Assembly: GCA_029262955.1 (NCBI GenBank)
Contig: JAJCYL010000584.1
Span: 1-11,078, forward strand
Direction of reading: 5' to 3'
Origin: Cytophagales bacterium
GTDB taxonomy: Bacteria; Bacteroidota; Bacteroidia; Cytophagales; Cyclobacteriaceae
Length of the DNA stretch: 11,078 nucleotides
The notes beneath the pieces were generated by a model that was not told where the DNA came from, ran no database searches, and saw only the letters and a program-made list of their open reading frames with translations. This document shows positions 1 to 6,440 of this stretch, in pieces (the first letter of the stretch is position 1; each line of letters starts with the position of its first letter). The position numbers and the translations under genes are program-made.

Positions 1-2511
1 GTTCTATTTATAAATGCATGTAAATCGTCCCAAAGCTCATCATCTATTTCCCGACAATCAGATTCAAATGTTACCCCATCGGATACGAGTGCTGCAAATG
101 GTGCGTCACTAGCCGTCGAAAAAACTCCCCTTATATACAGGGCTGCAAAATCTAGAATATGGGATCTTTTGCATACAAAGCTTGAGCTAAGTTTTAATTG
201 GGAAAATCAATTGGTTAATGGCATTGCTCAATTGGAGTTGACACCCTTTCTCTATTCTCAGGAAAATTTAATTTTAGATGCCAAAGGGTTTGATGTTTTG
301 AAAGTGAGTAAAGTCACTAAGAATGGTCAGATTGATCTTGTATATGATTACAATGGTTTGAAGTTAGACATTGCCCTTGACCGGGAATATAGTAAAGACG
401 AGAGAATACAGATAAGAATTGCTTATATAGCTCAACCAAATGAATTGGAAGAAGGAGGAAGTGAGGCAATTTCTTCTGATAAGGGATTGTACTTTATAAA
501 TCCGCTTAAATCAAATCCTAACAAACCTCAGCAAATCTGGACCCAGGGAGAAACAGAATCTAATTCTGCTTGGTTCCCGACAATCGATTCCCCTAACGAA
601 CGATGTACGCAGGAAATGTTCATTACTGTAGCTGATAAATTTAAAACCCTATCAAATGGTAAATTAGTTTATTCCAGAAAGAATGAAGGTGGTACTCGCA
701 CTGACTATTGGAAAATGGACAAACCGCACGCACCATATCTTTTCATGATTGCAGTGGGGGAATTTAGTGTTGTTAAAGAGGCTGAAAGTGAAATTCCAAT
801 TGATTACTGGGTTGAACCGGAATACGAGGAATTTGCAGATGATATATTTGGTAATACACCAGAAATGATAGCTTTTTTCTCTGAACTACTCGAATATCCA
901 TATCCGTGGGACAAATATTCTCAGGTTGTGGTAAGAGATTATGTCTCTGGTGCTATGGAAAATACCACAGCCTCAGTTTTTATGGAAGACCTCCAGGTCA
1001 CAAATCGTGAGCTGCTGGACGAAAACTGGGACTACATTATTGCTCACGAACTCATACATCAATGGTTTGGTGATTTAGTCACCTGCGAGTCATGGTCCAA
1101 TCTTCCTTTAAATGAGGGATTTGCAAATTATGGGGAATACCTGTGGAACGAATACAAATATGGGATCGATGAAGCCGACTATTCCGGGTGGGTTGAACTT
1201 CAGAATTATCTCGCGGAAGCGGAAACAAAACAAGTTCCACTTATCAGGTATTATTATGAAAATAGGGAAGATATGTTTGACAGTCATTCCTACGCCAAAA
1301 CTGGAAGAGTGCTGCATATGTTAAGAAAATACGTCGGTGATGAAGCCTTCTTTAATTCATTGAGTCATTACCTAAAAGCTAATGCCTATCAGGCCGTCGA
1401 AATTAATGACCTCAGATCCTCTTTTGAAACTGTAACAGGAGAAGATCTAAATTGGTTTTTCGATCAATGGTTTCTCTCCCCTGGACATCCCTTGATCAAT
1501 GTTTCACATACCTATGAGCAGGATTCTTTACATGTATATATTACTCAACTTCAGGACACCACCTTGGCACCTATATATAAGTTGCCACTATATCTTGACA
1601 TTCATACCAGTCAGGAAATTGATAGGTATGCGCTGATGATAGAAGAAGAAGCTGAAAAATACAGTTTTTATTATCCCGACCAGCCGCAGTTGGTGTTGTT
1701 TGATTCAGAACAACAATTATTGGGAGAGGTAACTCATTTTAAGTCCCCTGAAGAGTTACAGTACCAATATTTCAATGGCGATAACTTTCTGTCAAGATTT
1801 TTTGCCCTTTTCGAAATTCAGGAAAGCTTAGATGAAACATTGAAAAGAAATGTAGTTAAAGCTGCTCTTGCGGATTCTTCATGGCGCATCAGGTCAGAAG
1901 CAATTGATTTGCTTGATGAGAATGAAATGTTGGAAGATGTTGAGATTGTCCAAATGCTTGAAGAGTTAAGTAGTGACAAAAAATCATTGGTTAGAGCATC
2001 TGCCTTAGCCGCCCTGACACAAACTAGCCCAGAGAACTATGCCGACTTAATAAAATCATCTTTAAAAGACAGCTCATACAGTGTTGTTGGCGTAGCATTA
2101 TCATCATTTCTCACTTTCGAAGAATCACCTGACCAATCACTGATTGATAATTTCGCCAAGTCTGACAACATTAATGTATTGATACCTGTTGCTGATTATT
2201 ACCTGAGTCAAAAGGATTTCTCCAGGTTTGAGTGGTTTTCAAACAAGATTTCTGCACTTAATGGACAGAGTCTTTATTTCTTTTTGCAATACCTAAACCA
2301 ATATTTAGTGATTGCGCCGGAGGATCAAAGGAAGTCTTCTATTGATAAAATGGAACAAATGGCCCTAAATCATCATCTATTTTACGTCAGGCTAGCTGCT
2401 TTCCAGAGCCTTATTATTTTGTCTGACCTTGAAGGAGTGGAGGATAAAATAAATGGGGTAAAGTCAGCAGAAAAAGATCCACGCCTCATACAATTTTATA
2501 GCCAATATTAG
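1..2511 (+). CDS. M1-family zinc aminopeptidase, lipoprotein (5' end outside window)
   Basis: This is a zinc metallopeptidase of family M1 that removes N-terminal residues from peptides. The frame is open from base 1, and its first codons read VLFINAC. INAC fits a lipobox, with Cys at codon 7, so the signal peptide starts outside the window and the mature protein is probably lipid-anchored facing the periplasm. A Ser/Thr/Asn-rich linker follows to about codon 45. Counting codons from base 1, an N-terminal beta domain spans about 55-245. The catalytic domain has the substrate-binding GAMEN motif (codons 317-321), the zinc site HELIH (349-353) with the third ligand Glu372 eighteen residues on, and the probable catalytic Tyr431. 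The C-terminal part, from about 610, is helical and HEAT-like. All catalytic residues are present. A TTG at 169 gives a shorter reading but would cut off the signal peptide and the start of the N-terminal domain, so I reject it. The residues after Cys (KSSQ) are not the acidic surface-export signal known in some Bacteroidota. The natural substrate cannot be told. Confidence 0.93.
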   Translation, partial: VLFINACKSSQSSSSISRQSDSNVTPSDTSAANGASLAVEKTPLIYRAAKSRIWDLLHTKLELSFNWENQLVNGIAQLELTPFLYSQENLILDAKGFDVLKVSKVTKNGQIDLVYDYNGLKLDIALDREYSKDERIQIRIAYIAQPNELEEGGSEAISSDKGLYFINPLKSNPNKPQQIWTQGETESNSAWFPTIDSPNERCTQEMFITVADKFKTLSNGKLVYSRKNEGGTRTDYWKMDKPHAPYLFMIAVGEFSVVKEAESEIPIDYWVEPEYEEFADDIFGNTPEMIAFFSELLEYPYPWDKYSQVVVRDYVSGAMENTTASVFMEDLQVTNRELLDENWDYIIAHELIHQWFGDLVTCESWSNLPLNEGFANYGEYLWNEYKYGIDEADYSGWVELQNYLAEAETKQVPLIRYYYENREDMFDSHSYAKTGRVLHMLRKYVGDEAFFNSLSHYLKANAYQAVEINDLRSSFETVTGEDLNWFFDQWFLSPGHPLINVSHTYEQDSLHVYITQLQDTTLAPIYKLPLYLDIHTSQEIDRYALMIEEEAEKYSFYYPDQPQLVLFDSEQQLLGEVTHFKSPEELQYQYFNGDNFLSRFFALFEIQESLDETLKRNVVKAALADSSWRIRSEAIDLLDENEMLEDVEIVQMLEELSSDKKSLVRASALAALTQTSPENYADLIKSSLKDSSYSVVGVALSSFLTFEESPDQSLIDNFAKSDNINVLIPVADYYLSQKDFSRFEWFSNKISALNGQSLYFFLQYLNQYLVIAPEDQRKSSIDKMEQMALNHHLFYVRLAAFQSLIILSDLEGVEDKINGVKSAEKDPRLIQFYSQY

Positions 2512-2549
2512 AGCTAATTCAGTTGGGGAATTTTCCTTTGGAGCAAAAG

Positions 2550-2580
2550 TTTGATTAGAATAAAAAAGCCCCTATTTTTG
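2550..2580 (+). promoter_or_regulatory. Bacteroidota-type promoter for the tRNA-tuf unit
   Basis: TTTG at 2550-2553 and TATTTTTG at 2573-2580 match the Bacteroidota -33/-7 consensus TTTG...TAnnTTTG exactly, with 19 bases between them. Transcription would start near 2586, giving a leader of roughly 65 bases before mature tRNA-Tyr. Position and spacing suggest it drives tRNA-Tyr, tRNA-Gly, tRNA-Thr and tuf as one transcript, because I see no equally good promoter just upstream of tuf. The call is from sequence match only. Confidence 0.7.
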
Positions 2581-2653
2581 CGCTTCCTTTAAAATCGAGA
2601 GATGTGGTTTTAGGGGAAATGTTCTTGTTTTTGATGTGATTTTGAAGTGAAAC

Positions 2654-2735
2654 GGGGAGATACCGAAGCGGTCAAACGGGGCAGACTGTAAATCTGTTGG
2701 CTCAGCCTTCGTAGGTTCGAATCCTGCTCTCCCCA
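2654..2735 (+). tRNA. tRNA-Tyr, anticodon GTA
   Basis: The acceptor stem pairs GGGGAGA (2654-2660) with TCTCCCC (2728-2734), and A2735 is the discriminator base. The anticodon stem GCAGA/TCTGT encloses the loop CTGTAAA, with anticodon GTA at 2688-2690. A long variable arm with a GGC/GCC stem makes it class II, as expected for bacterial tRNA-Tyr. The T arm is GTAGG-TTCGAAT-CCTGC. The 3' CCA is encoded at 2736-2738, unlike in the other tRNA genes here. Confidence 0.97.
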
Positions 2736-2742
2736 CCACGAG

Positions 2743-2821
2743 GTGTGAGTGTGGATTTGAGTTTGAGTGTGAAAATTTTAAAGGGTGCTATGGACACCCA
2801 CACACAAACCCAAACTCACAC
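2743..2821 (+). repeat. Long imperfect hairpin in the tRNA-Tyr/tRNA-Gly spacer
   Basis: The left half of this spacer is G/T-rich and the right half C/A-rich, and they pair. GTGTGAGT (2743-2750) pairs with ACTCACAC (2814-2821). After one mismatch, 2752-2754 pairs with 2810-2812, then 2756-2759 with 2805-2808. Inner pairing of GTGTG (2767-2771) with CACAC (2799-2803), and of GGTG (2784-2787) with CACC (2795-2798), closes the loop. This totals about 24 pairs. It shares the 14-mer ACCCAAACTCACAC (2808-2821) with the next spacer. A role in separating the tRNAs during processing is inferred. Confidence 0.75.
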
Positions 2822-2827
2822 ATAATT

Positions 2828-2900
2828 GCGGGTGTAGCTCAGTTGGTAGAGCGACAGCCTTCCAAGCTGTAGGTCGCCGGTTCGAACCTGGTCACCCGCT
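2828..2900 (+). tRNA. tRNA-Gly, anticodon TCC
   Basis: The acceptor stem pairs GCGGGTG (2828-2834) with CACCCGC (2893-2899), and T2900 is the discriminator, as usual for bacterial tRNA-Gly. The anticodon stem ACAGC/GCTGT holds the loop CTTCCAA, with anticodon TCC at 2861-2863, which reads GGA/GGG. The D arm (GCTCAGTTGGTAGAGC) and the T loop TTCGAAC are standard. The 3' CCA is not encoded (CAT follows) and must be added by the CCA-adding enzyme. Confidence 0.97.
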
Positions 2901-2905
2901 CATAT

Positions 2906-2984
2906 GGGAGTGAGTATGTTGTGTGGGAGAGCGTGTGAATATGATAAATGTTTCACACCAGCACCCAAACTCACACTCACACCC
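2906..2984 (+). repeat. Long imperfect hairpin in the tRNA-Gly/tRNA-Thr spacer
   Basis: This hairpin resembles the one in the preceding spacer. Outer pairing joins GGG (2906-2908) to CCC (2982-2984) and GTGAGT (2910-2915) to ACTCAC (2975-2980). A middle block pairs 2921-2927 with 2964-2970 with one mismatch. The inner stem GTGTGAA (2933-2939) pairs perfectly with TTCACAC (2952-2958) around a 12-base loop. About 25 pairs form in all. The 14-mer ACCCAAACTCACAC recurs at 2963-2976. The hairpin fills nearly the whole spacer. Confidence 0.78.
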
Positions 2985-2988
2985 GCTG

Positions 2989-3060
2989 GCCGACGTAGCT
3001 CAGGGGTAGAGCGCTTCCTTGGTAAGGAAGAGGTCAGGGGTTCAAATCCCCTCGTTGGCT
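2989..3060 (+). tRNA. tRNA-Thr, anticodon GGT
   Basis: The acceptor stem pairs GCCGACG (2989-2995) with CGTTGGC (3053-3059), including one G-T wobble, and T3060 is the discriminator. The anticodon stem CTTCC/GGAAG encloses the loop TTGGTAA, with anticodon GGT at 3021-3023, which reads ACC/ACT. D and T arms are normal (T loop TTCAAAT). No CCA is encoded. It lies 56 bases before tuf, the same neighbour as thrT-tufB in enterobacteria. Confidence 0.97.
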
Positions 3061-3116
3061 CGAAGTTGATTTGTTGTAACTATTAAATATTTTAACCTAA
3101 TATAAGATTTTCAAAC

Positions 3117-4304
3117 ATGGCTAAAGAAAACTTTGATCGTTCCAAACCCCACGTTAATATTGGTACTATCGGTCACGTTGACCACGGTAAGACAACATTA
3201 ACGGCTGCTATTACCAAAGTGTTGGCAGAAAAAGGTTTATCTGAAGTAAGAGATTTTTCATCAATTGACAATGCTCCTGAGGAGAAAGAAAGAGGTATTA
3301 CTATTAATACCGCTCACGTGGAGTACACAACTGAGAACAGACATTATGCACACGTTGACTGTCCGGGTCACGCTGACTATGTGAAAAACATGGTTACTGG
3401 CGCTGCCCAAATGGATGGTGCTATCCTTGTGGTAGCAGCAACTGACGGTCCAATGCCCCAGACAAGAGAACACATTCTCCTTGCTCGCCAGGTAGGTGTA
3501 CCGGCTTTAGTTGTTTTTATGAACAAAGTCGACCTTGTTGATGATCCTGAATTATTAGAGCTTGTTGAAATGGAAGTGAGAGAACTTCTTAACTTCTATG
3601 ATTTTCCAGGTGATGATATTCCAATTATTCAGGGATCAGCCTTAGGCGCTTTAAATGGTGAAGCACAGTGGGTAGAAAAAGTTGTGGAATTAATGGCTTC
3701 GGTAGATAGCTACATTCCGATTCCTGAAAGAATGATCGACAAAGATTTCTTGATGCCTGTTGAGGATGTTTTCTCAATCACAGGTCGAGGTACAGTTGCT
3801 ACTGGTAGAATTGAAAGAGGTGTTACTAATACTGGTGACCCTGTAGATATTATTGGTATGGGTGCTGAGAACATGAAATCGACCATCACGGGTGTTGAAA
3901 TGTTCCGTAAGATCCTGGACCGTGGAGAAGCTGGAGACAACGTTGGTTTATTGTTAAGAGGTATTGAAAAAACTGACATCAAAAGAGGCATGATTATTTG
4001 TAAGCCTGGATCAGTTAATCCTCACGCACACTTCAAAGCTGAAGTTTACGTGTTGTCAAAAGAAGAAGGTGGTCGTCATACGCCATTTTTCAACAGGTAC
4101 AGACCTCAGTTTTACCTGAGAACAACTGACGTAACTGGTGAAATCAAACTACCTGATGGTGTTGAGATGGTAATGCCGGGTGACAATATTACCATTGAAG
4201 TTGACCTTATCAATAAGGTAGCACTTGAACCAGGTTTACGTTTTGCGATCAGAGAAGGTGGTAGAACTGTAGGTGCTGGTCAGGTAACAGAAATTCTTGA
4301 CTAA
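3117..4304 (+). CDS. tuf: Translation elongation factor Tu
   Basis: EF-Tu is the GTPase that brings aminoacyl-tRNA to the ribosomal A site in the cytoplasm. The 395-residue length is normal. The G domain (about 1-205) shows the P loop GHVDHGKT (19-26), the switch I sequence RGITI, DCPGH with catalytic His85 (81-85), NKVD (136-139) and the SAL motif. Two beta-barrel domains follow, ending in the conserved GLRFAIREGGRTVGAG stretch. Translation starts at ATG 3117 behind an A/T-rich leader with no Shine-Dalgarno sequence, which is usual in Bacteroidota. The gene follows tRNA-Thr and is closed by the terminator at 4330-4369, so it probably shares the transcript starting before tRNA-Tyr. Nothing is truncated or unusual. 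Confidence 0.99.
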   Translation: MAKENFDRSKPHVNIGTIGHVDHGKTTLTAAITKVLAEKGLSEVRDFSSIDNAPEEKERGITINTAHVEYTTENRHYAHVDCPGHADYVKNMVTGAAQMDGAILVVAATDGPMPQTREHILLARQVGVPALVVFMNKVDLVDDPELLELVEMEVRELLNFYDFPGDDIPIIQGSALGALNGEAQWVEKVVELMASVDSYIPIPERMIDKDFLMPVEDVFSITGRGTVATGRIERGVTNTGDPVDIIGMGAENMKSTITGVEMFRKILDRGEAGDNVGLLLRGIEKTDIKRGMIICKPGSVNPHAHFKAEVYVLSKEEGGRHTPFFNRYRPQFYLRTTDVTGEIKLPDGVEMVMPGDNITIEVDLINKVALEPGLRFAIREGGRTVGAGQVTEILD

Positions 4305-4329
4305 ATAGAACAAAGATCAAAGGTTTCGG

Positions 4330-4369
4330 GTGCGATTCATATTCCATGAATCGCACTTGTTTCTTTCTT
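4330..4369 (+). terminator. Intrinsic terminator of tuf
   Basis: An 11-base-pair perfect stem, GTGCGATTCAT (4330-4340) with ATGAATCGCAC (4346-4356), has a 5-base loop. It is followed by the T-rich tail TTGTTTCTTTCTT (4357-4369). It begins 26 bases after the tuf stop codon and should end the tRNA-tuf transcript. The tail also holds the TTG element of the next promoter. Confidence 0.88.
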
Positions 4370-4386
4370 AAAAAGAAATACCTTTG
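4357..4386 (+). promoter_or_regulatory. Bacteroidota-type promoter for tRNA-Trp-secE-nusG-rplKAJL
   Basis: TTG (4357-4359) and TACCTTTG (4379-4386) are an exact match to TTG...TAnnTTTG with a 19-base spacer, the same spacing as the promoter ahead of tRNA-Tyr. Transcription would begin near 4392, some 28 bases before tRNA-Trp. A short inverted repeat, GTCCC (4389-4393) with GGGAC (4404-4408), lies at the predicted start of the transcript; its function is unknown. Confidence 0.78.
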
Positions 4387-4419
4387 CAGTCCCATTTTCG
4401 AAAGGGACAAAAGGGGGAT

Positions 4420-4492
4420 ACGGGTGTAGCTCAATTGGTAGAGCGACGGTCTCCAAAACCGTAGGCTGTGGGTTCGATTCCTACCACCCGTG
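4420..4492 (+). tRNA. tRNA-Trp, anticodon CCA
   Basis: The acceptor stem pairs ACGGGTG (4420-4426) with CACCCGT (4485-4491), and G4492 is the discriminator, as expected for bacterial tRNA-Trp. The anticodon stem ACGGT/ACCGT encloses the loop CTCCAAA, with anticodon CCA at 4453-4455. D and T arms are standard. No 3' CCA is encoded. It lies 28 bases before secE and is presumably cut from the same transcript. Confidence 0.97.
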
Positions 4493-4520
4493 CTTATGGA
4501 TTAAAAAGAGAGTGAAGTAA

Positions 4521-4712
4521 ATGATAAAATTGAAAGCATTTATGATGGAGTCTTATGACGAAATGAGACTCAAAGTTTCATGGCCAAAATACGCCGAGCT
4601 ACAGAGTAGTTCAGTGCTCGTTTTGGTGGCCTCTTTGATATTTGCGCTACTTATTGGGATAATTGATCTCGCTTTCGATAATGCAATGGACTGGTTTTAT
4701 AGTGCATTCTAA
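4521..4712 (+). CDS. secE: Preprotein translocase subunit SecE
   Basis: SecE is the small essential subunit of the SecYEG channel in the inner membrane, where it clamps SecY. The 63-residue protein is the short, single-span form found in most bacteria. An amphipathic N-terminal segment leads into the conserved VSWPKYAEL (19-27), followed by one hydrophobic helix at about 31-50. The start at ATG 4521 follows an AG-rich stretch (AGAGAGTGAAG), a possible weak ribosome binding site. The gene sits between tRNA-Trp and nusG, with 28 and 20 bases on either side. The secE-nusG pairing is one of the most conserved in bacteria and confirms the identification of so short a gene. Confidence 0.96.
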   Translation: MIKLKAFMMESYDEMRLKVSWPKYAELQSSSVLVLVASLIFALLIGIIDLAFDNAMDWFYSAF

Positions 4713-4732
4713 TTGACCAAAGAATAGGAAAG

Positions 4733-5290
4733 ATGACGGAATTAAGTTGGTACGTAATCAGGGCAATAAGCGGTCAAGAGAAAAAGGTTAAAGCCTATCT
4801 GGAGAACGAAATTTCTAGACAAAAACTTGAAGAAGACATTCCACAAGTTTTGATTCCTTCAGAGAAAGTCTATGAAATGAGGAATGGGAAGAAAAGAGTA
4901 AGAGAAAGAAATTTTTTTCCAGGATATATTTTAGTATCGGCTAACCTCACAAAAGGTGAGACGGTTCACACGATTAATAGTATACCTGGAGTTATAGGAT
5001 TTTTGGGGTCAAATGACAAAGGAGCTGACAGAGTACCTGTGCCACTAAGACAAAGTGAGGTAAACAGAATACTTGGTAAGGTTGATGAGGTTGATGAATT
5101 GGAAGAGACGTTGGATAGACCTTTTATTGTTGGTGAATCAGTCAAAGTAATGGATGGTCCATTCAGTGGATTTACAGGAGCCGTGGAAGAGATTTTTGAG
5201 GAGAGAAAGAAACTGAATGTAATGGTTAAAATATTCGGAAGAAATACGCCTGTAGAGCTTAATTATATACAGGTAGAAAAAGAGGAATAA
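4733..5290 (+). CDS. nusG: Transcription termination/antitermination protein NusG
   Basis: NusG binds RNA polymerase through its N-terminal domain, and in other bacteria its KOW domain contacts ribosomal protein S10 or Rho. The 185 residues show an NGN domain at about 4-112, with WYVIRAISGQE near the start and the diagnostic FFPGYI at 61-66. A charged linker follows, then a KOW domain at about 132-182 containing VMDGPFSGFTGAV. Bacteroidota also carry specialised NusG paralogues near capsule genes. The location between secE and rplK, the normal length and the complete KOW domain mark this one as the housekeeping copy. It starts at ATG 4733 and ends 6 bases before rplK, so translation of the two is probably closely linked. 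Confidence 0.98.
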   Translation: MTELSWYVIRAISGQEKKVKAYLENEISRQKLEEDIPQVLIPSEKVYEMRNGKKRVRERNFFPGYILVSANLTKGETVHTINSIPGVIGFLGSNDKGADRVPVPLRQSEVNRILGKVDEVDELEETLDRPFIVGESVKVMDGPFSGFTGAVEEIFEERKKLNVMVKIFGRNTPVELNYIQVEKEE

Positions 5291-5296
5291 TAAGTA

Positions 5297-5737
5297 ATGG
5301 CAAAAGAAATTAGTGGTTATTTAAAACTTCAGGCAAGAGGTGGAACAGCAAACCCATCTCCTCCCATAGGACCAGCACTTGGTAGTAAGGGTCTTAATAT
5401 AATGGAGTTTTGTAAGCAGTTTAATGGCAGAACTCAAGATAAAATGGGTCAATTACTTCCGGTATTGATAACAATATATACCGACAAGTCTTTTGATTTT
5501 GTAATCAAAACACCTCCTGCGCCAGTGCTGTTATTAGAGGCGGCGAAGGCAAAGAAAGGCTCTGGAGAACCCAATAGATTGAGGTCAGGTTCCGTTACCT
5601 GGGATCAGGTGAAGCAAATAGCTGAAACGAAAATGGCGGATTTGAATGCATTCAAAATAGAATCAGCCATGAAGATGGTCGCAGGAACAGCGAGAAGTAT
5701 GGGAATAAATATTAAAGGACAAGCTCCCTGGGCTTAA
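5297..5737 (+). CDS. rplK: 50S ribosomal protein L11
   Basis: L11 binds the GTPase-associated region of 23S rRNA at the base of the L7/L12 stalk. It is needed for normal factor function and for sensing uncharged tRNA through RelA. The 146-residue length is usual. The N-terminal domain holds the proline-rich NPSPPIGPALG (19-29), where thiostrepton-type drugs act in other species. The C-terminal rRNA-binding domain holds KMADLNA and the GTARSMGI signature (about 112-137). Proline residues at 20, 22, 23 and 26 are intact. The gene lies 6 bases after nusG and 11 before rplA. I could not recognise a 23S-like L1-binding site near its start, which is where L1 autoregulates this pair in enterobacteria. 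Confidence 0.98.
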   Translation: MAKEISGYLKLQARGGTANPSPPIGPALGSKGLNIMEFCKQFNGRTQDKMGQLLPVLITIYTDKSFDFVIKTPPAPVLLLEAAKAKKGSGEPNRLRSGSVTWDQVKQIAETKMADLNAFKIESAMKMVAGTARSMGINIKGQAPWA

Positions 5738-5748
5738 CTAGCAAGAGA

Positions 5749-6438
5749 ATGGCGAAATTAACGAAGAACCAAAAGGAAGCACTTAAGCTTTACGATCCAG
5801 AGCAGCTTTATTCAATTGAAGAAGCTTCTGATCTGGTTAAGAAAATAACCTTTAGCAAGTTTGACAGTTCAATTGATCTGAATGTAAGGCTTGGAGTCGA
5901 TCCTAAAAAGGCTGATCAGATGGTTAGAGGTGTTGTGGCCTTACCGCATGGCATTGGCAAAGACGTGAAAGTCCTTGTGCTTTGTACTCCAGACAAGGAG
6001 CAGGAAGCAAAAGATGCTGGTGCTGACTATGTTGGTTTGGACGAGTTCATCAAAAAGATAGAAGGTGGCTGGACTGACATGGACGTCATTGTTACCATGC
6101 CAACTGTAATGGCAAAGGTCGGTAAGCTTGGAAGAGTACTTGGACCAAGAGGATTAATGCCAAACCCAAAGTCTGGCACAGTAACTATGGACATTGGTAA
6201 AGCAGTGACCGAGGTGAAGGCAGGTAAAATAGATTTTAAGGTTGATAAATCAGGAATCATTCATGCCAGTATTGGTAAAGTGTCATTTCCTCCGGAAAAG
6301 ATTAAGGAGAATGCTCTTGAAATGATTCAGACCATAAATAAGCTAAGGCCTTCATCGGCTAAGGGCACATATTTAAAAAGTATTTCTCTTTCAAGTACCA
6401 TGAGTACTGGTATTTCGATTGATCAAAGCACTATATAA
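5749..6438 (+). CDS. rplA: 50S ribosomal protein L1
   Basis: L1 forms the mobile L1 stalk of the large subunit, which contacts deacylated tRNA at the E site. In several bacteria it also represses its own operon. The 229 residues are typical. Conserved pieces are VRGVVALPHGIGK in the first half, the L1 signature RVLGPRGLMPNPK (129-141) in domain II, and the IGKVSFPPEKIKENA segment returning to domain I, followed by a C-terminal Ser/Thr-rich strand (SISLSSTMSTGI). The start at ATG 5749 gives the usual MAKLTKNQK beginning. The stop is only 2 bases from the rplJ start, so rplA and rplJ are likely translationally coupled. Confidence 0.98.
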   Translation: MAKLTKNQKEALKLYDPEQLYSIEEASDLVKKITFSKFDSSIDLNVRLGVDPKKADQMVRGVVALPHGIGKDVKVLVLCTPDKEQEAKDAGADYVGLDEFIKKIEGGWTDMDVIVTMPTVMAKVGKLGRVLGPRGLMPNPKSGTVTMDIGKAVTEVKAGKIDFKVDKSGIIHASIGKVSFPPEKIKENALEMIQTINKLRPSSAKGTYLKSISLSSTMSTGISIDQSTI

Positions 6439-6440
6439 TC

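Noticed and set aside
169..171. TTG as the true start of the aminopeptidase
   Set aside because: The frame is open further upstream and encodes a lipobox and the start of the N-terminal domain.
2569..2635. CCCCTA/TAGGGG inverted repeat as a terminator for the aminopeptidase gene
   Set aside because: The 6-base arms are about 50 bases apart with no T tract after the right arm, and they overlap the promoter; the pairing is probably chance.
2743..2976. GTGTGAGT/ACTCACAC words as a CRISPR-like array
   Set aside because: There are only two units, arranged as hairpins between tRNA genes, with no regular direct repeats and no spacers.
2904..3086. Short open frame across the second tRNA spacer and tRNA-Thr
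   Set aside because: It runs through a complete tRNA gene and the hairpin spacer, and its protein resembles no known family.
3061..3116. A separate tuf promoter
   Set aside because: There are TTG words and A/T-rich stretches but no TAnnTTTG element at a suitable distance.
3710..3991. 93-codon minus-strand open frame inside tuf
   Set aside because: It is a shadow of the EF-Tu coding sequence with no recognisable protein features.
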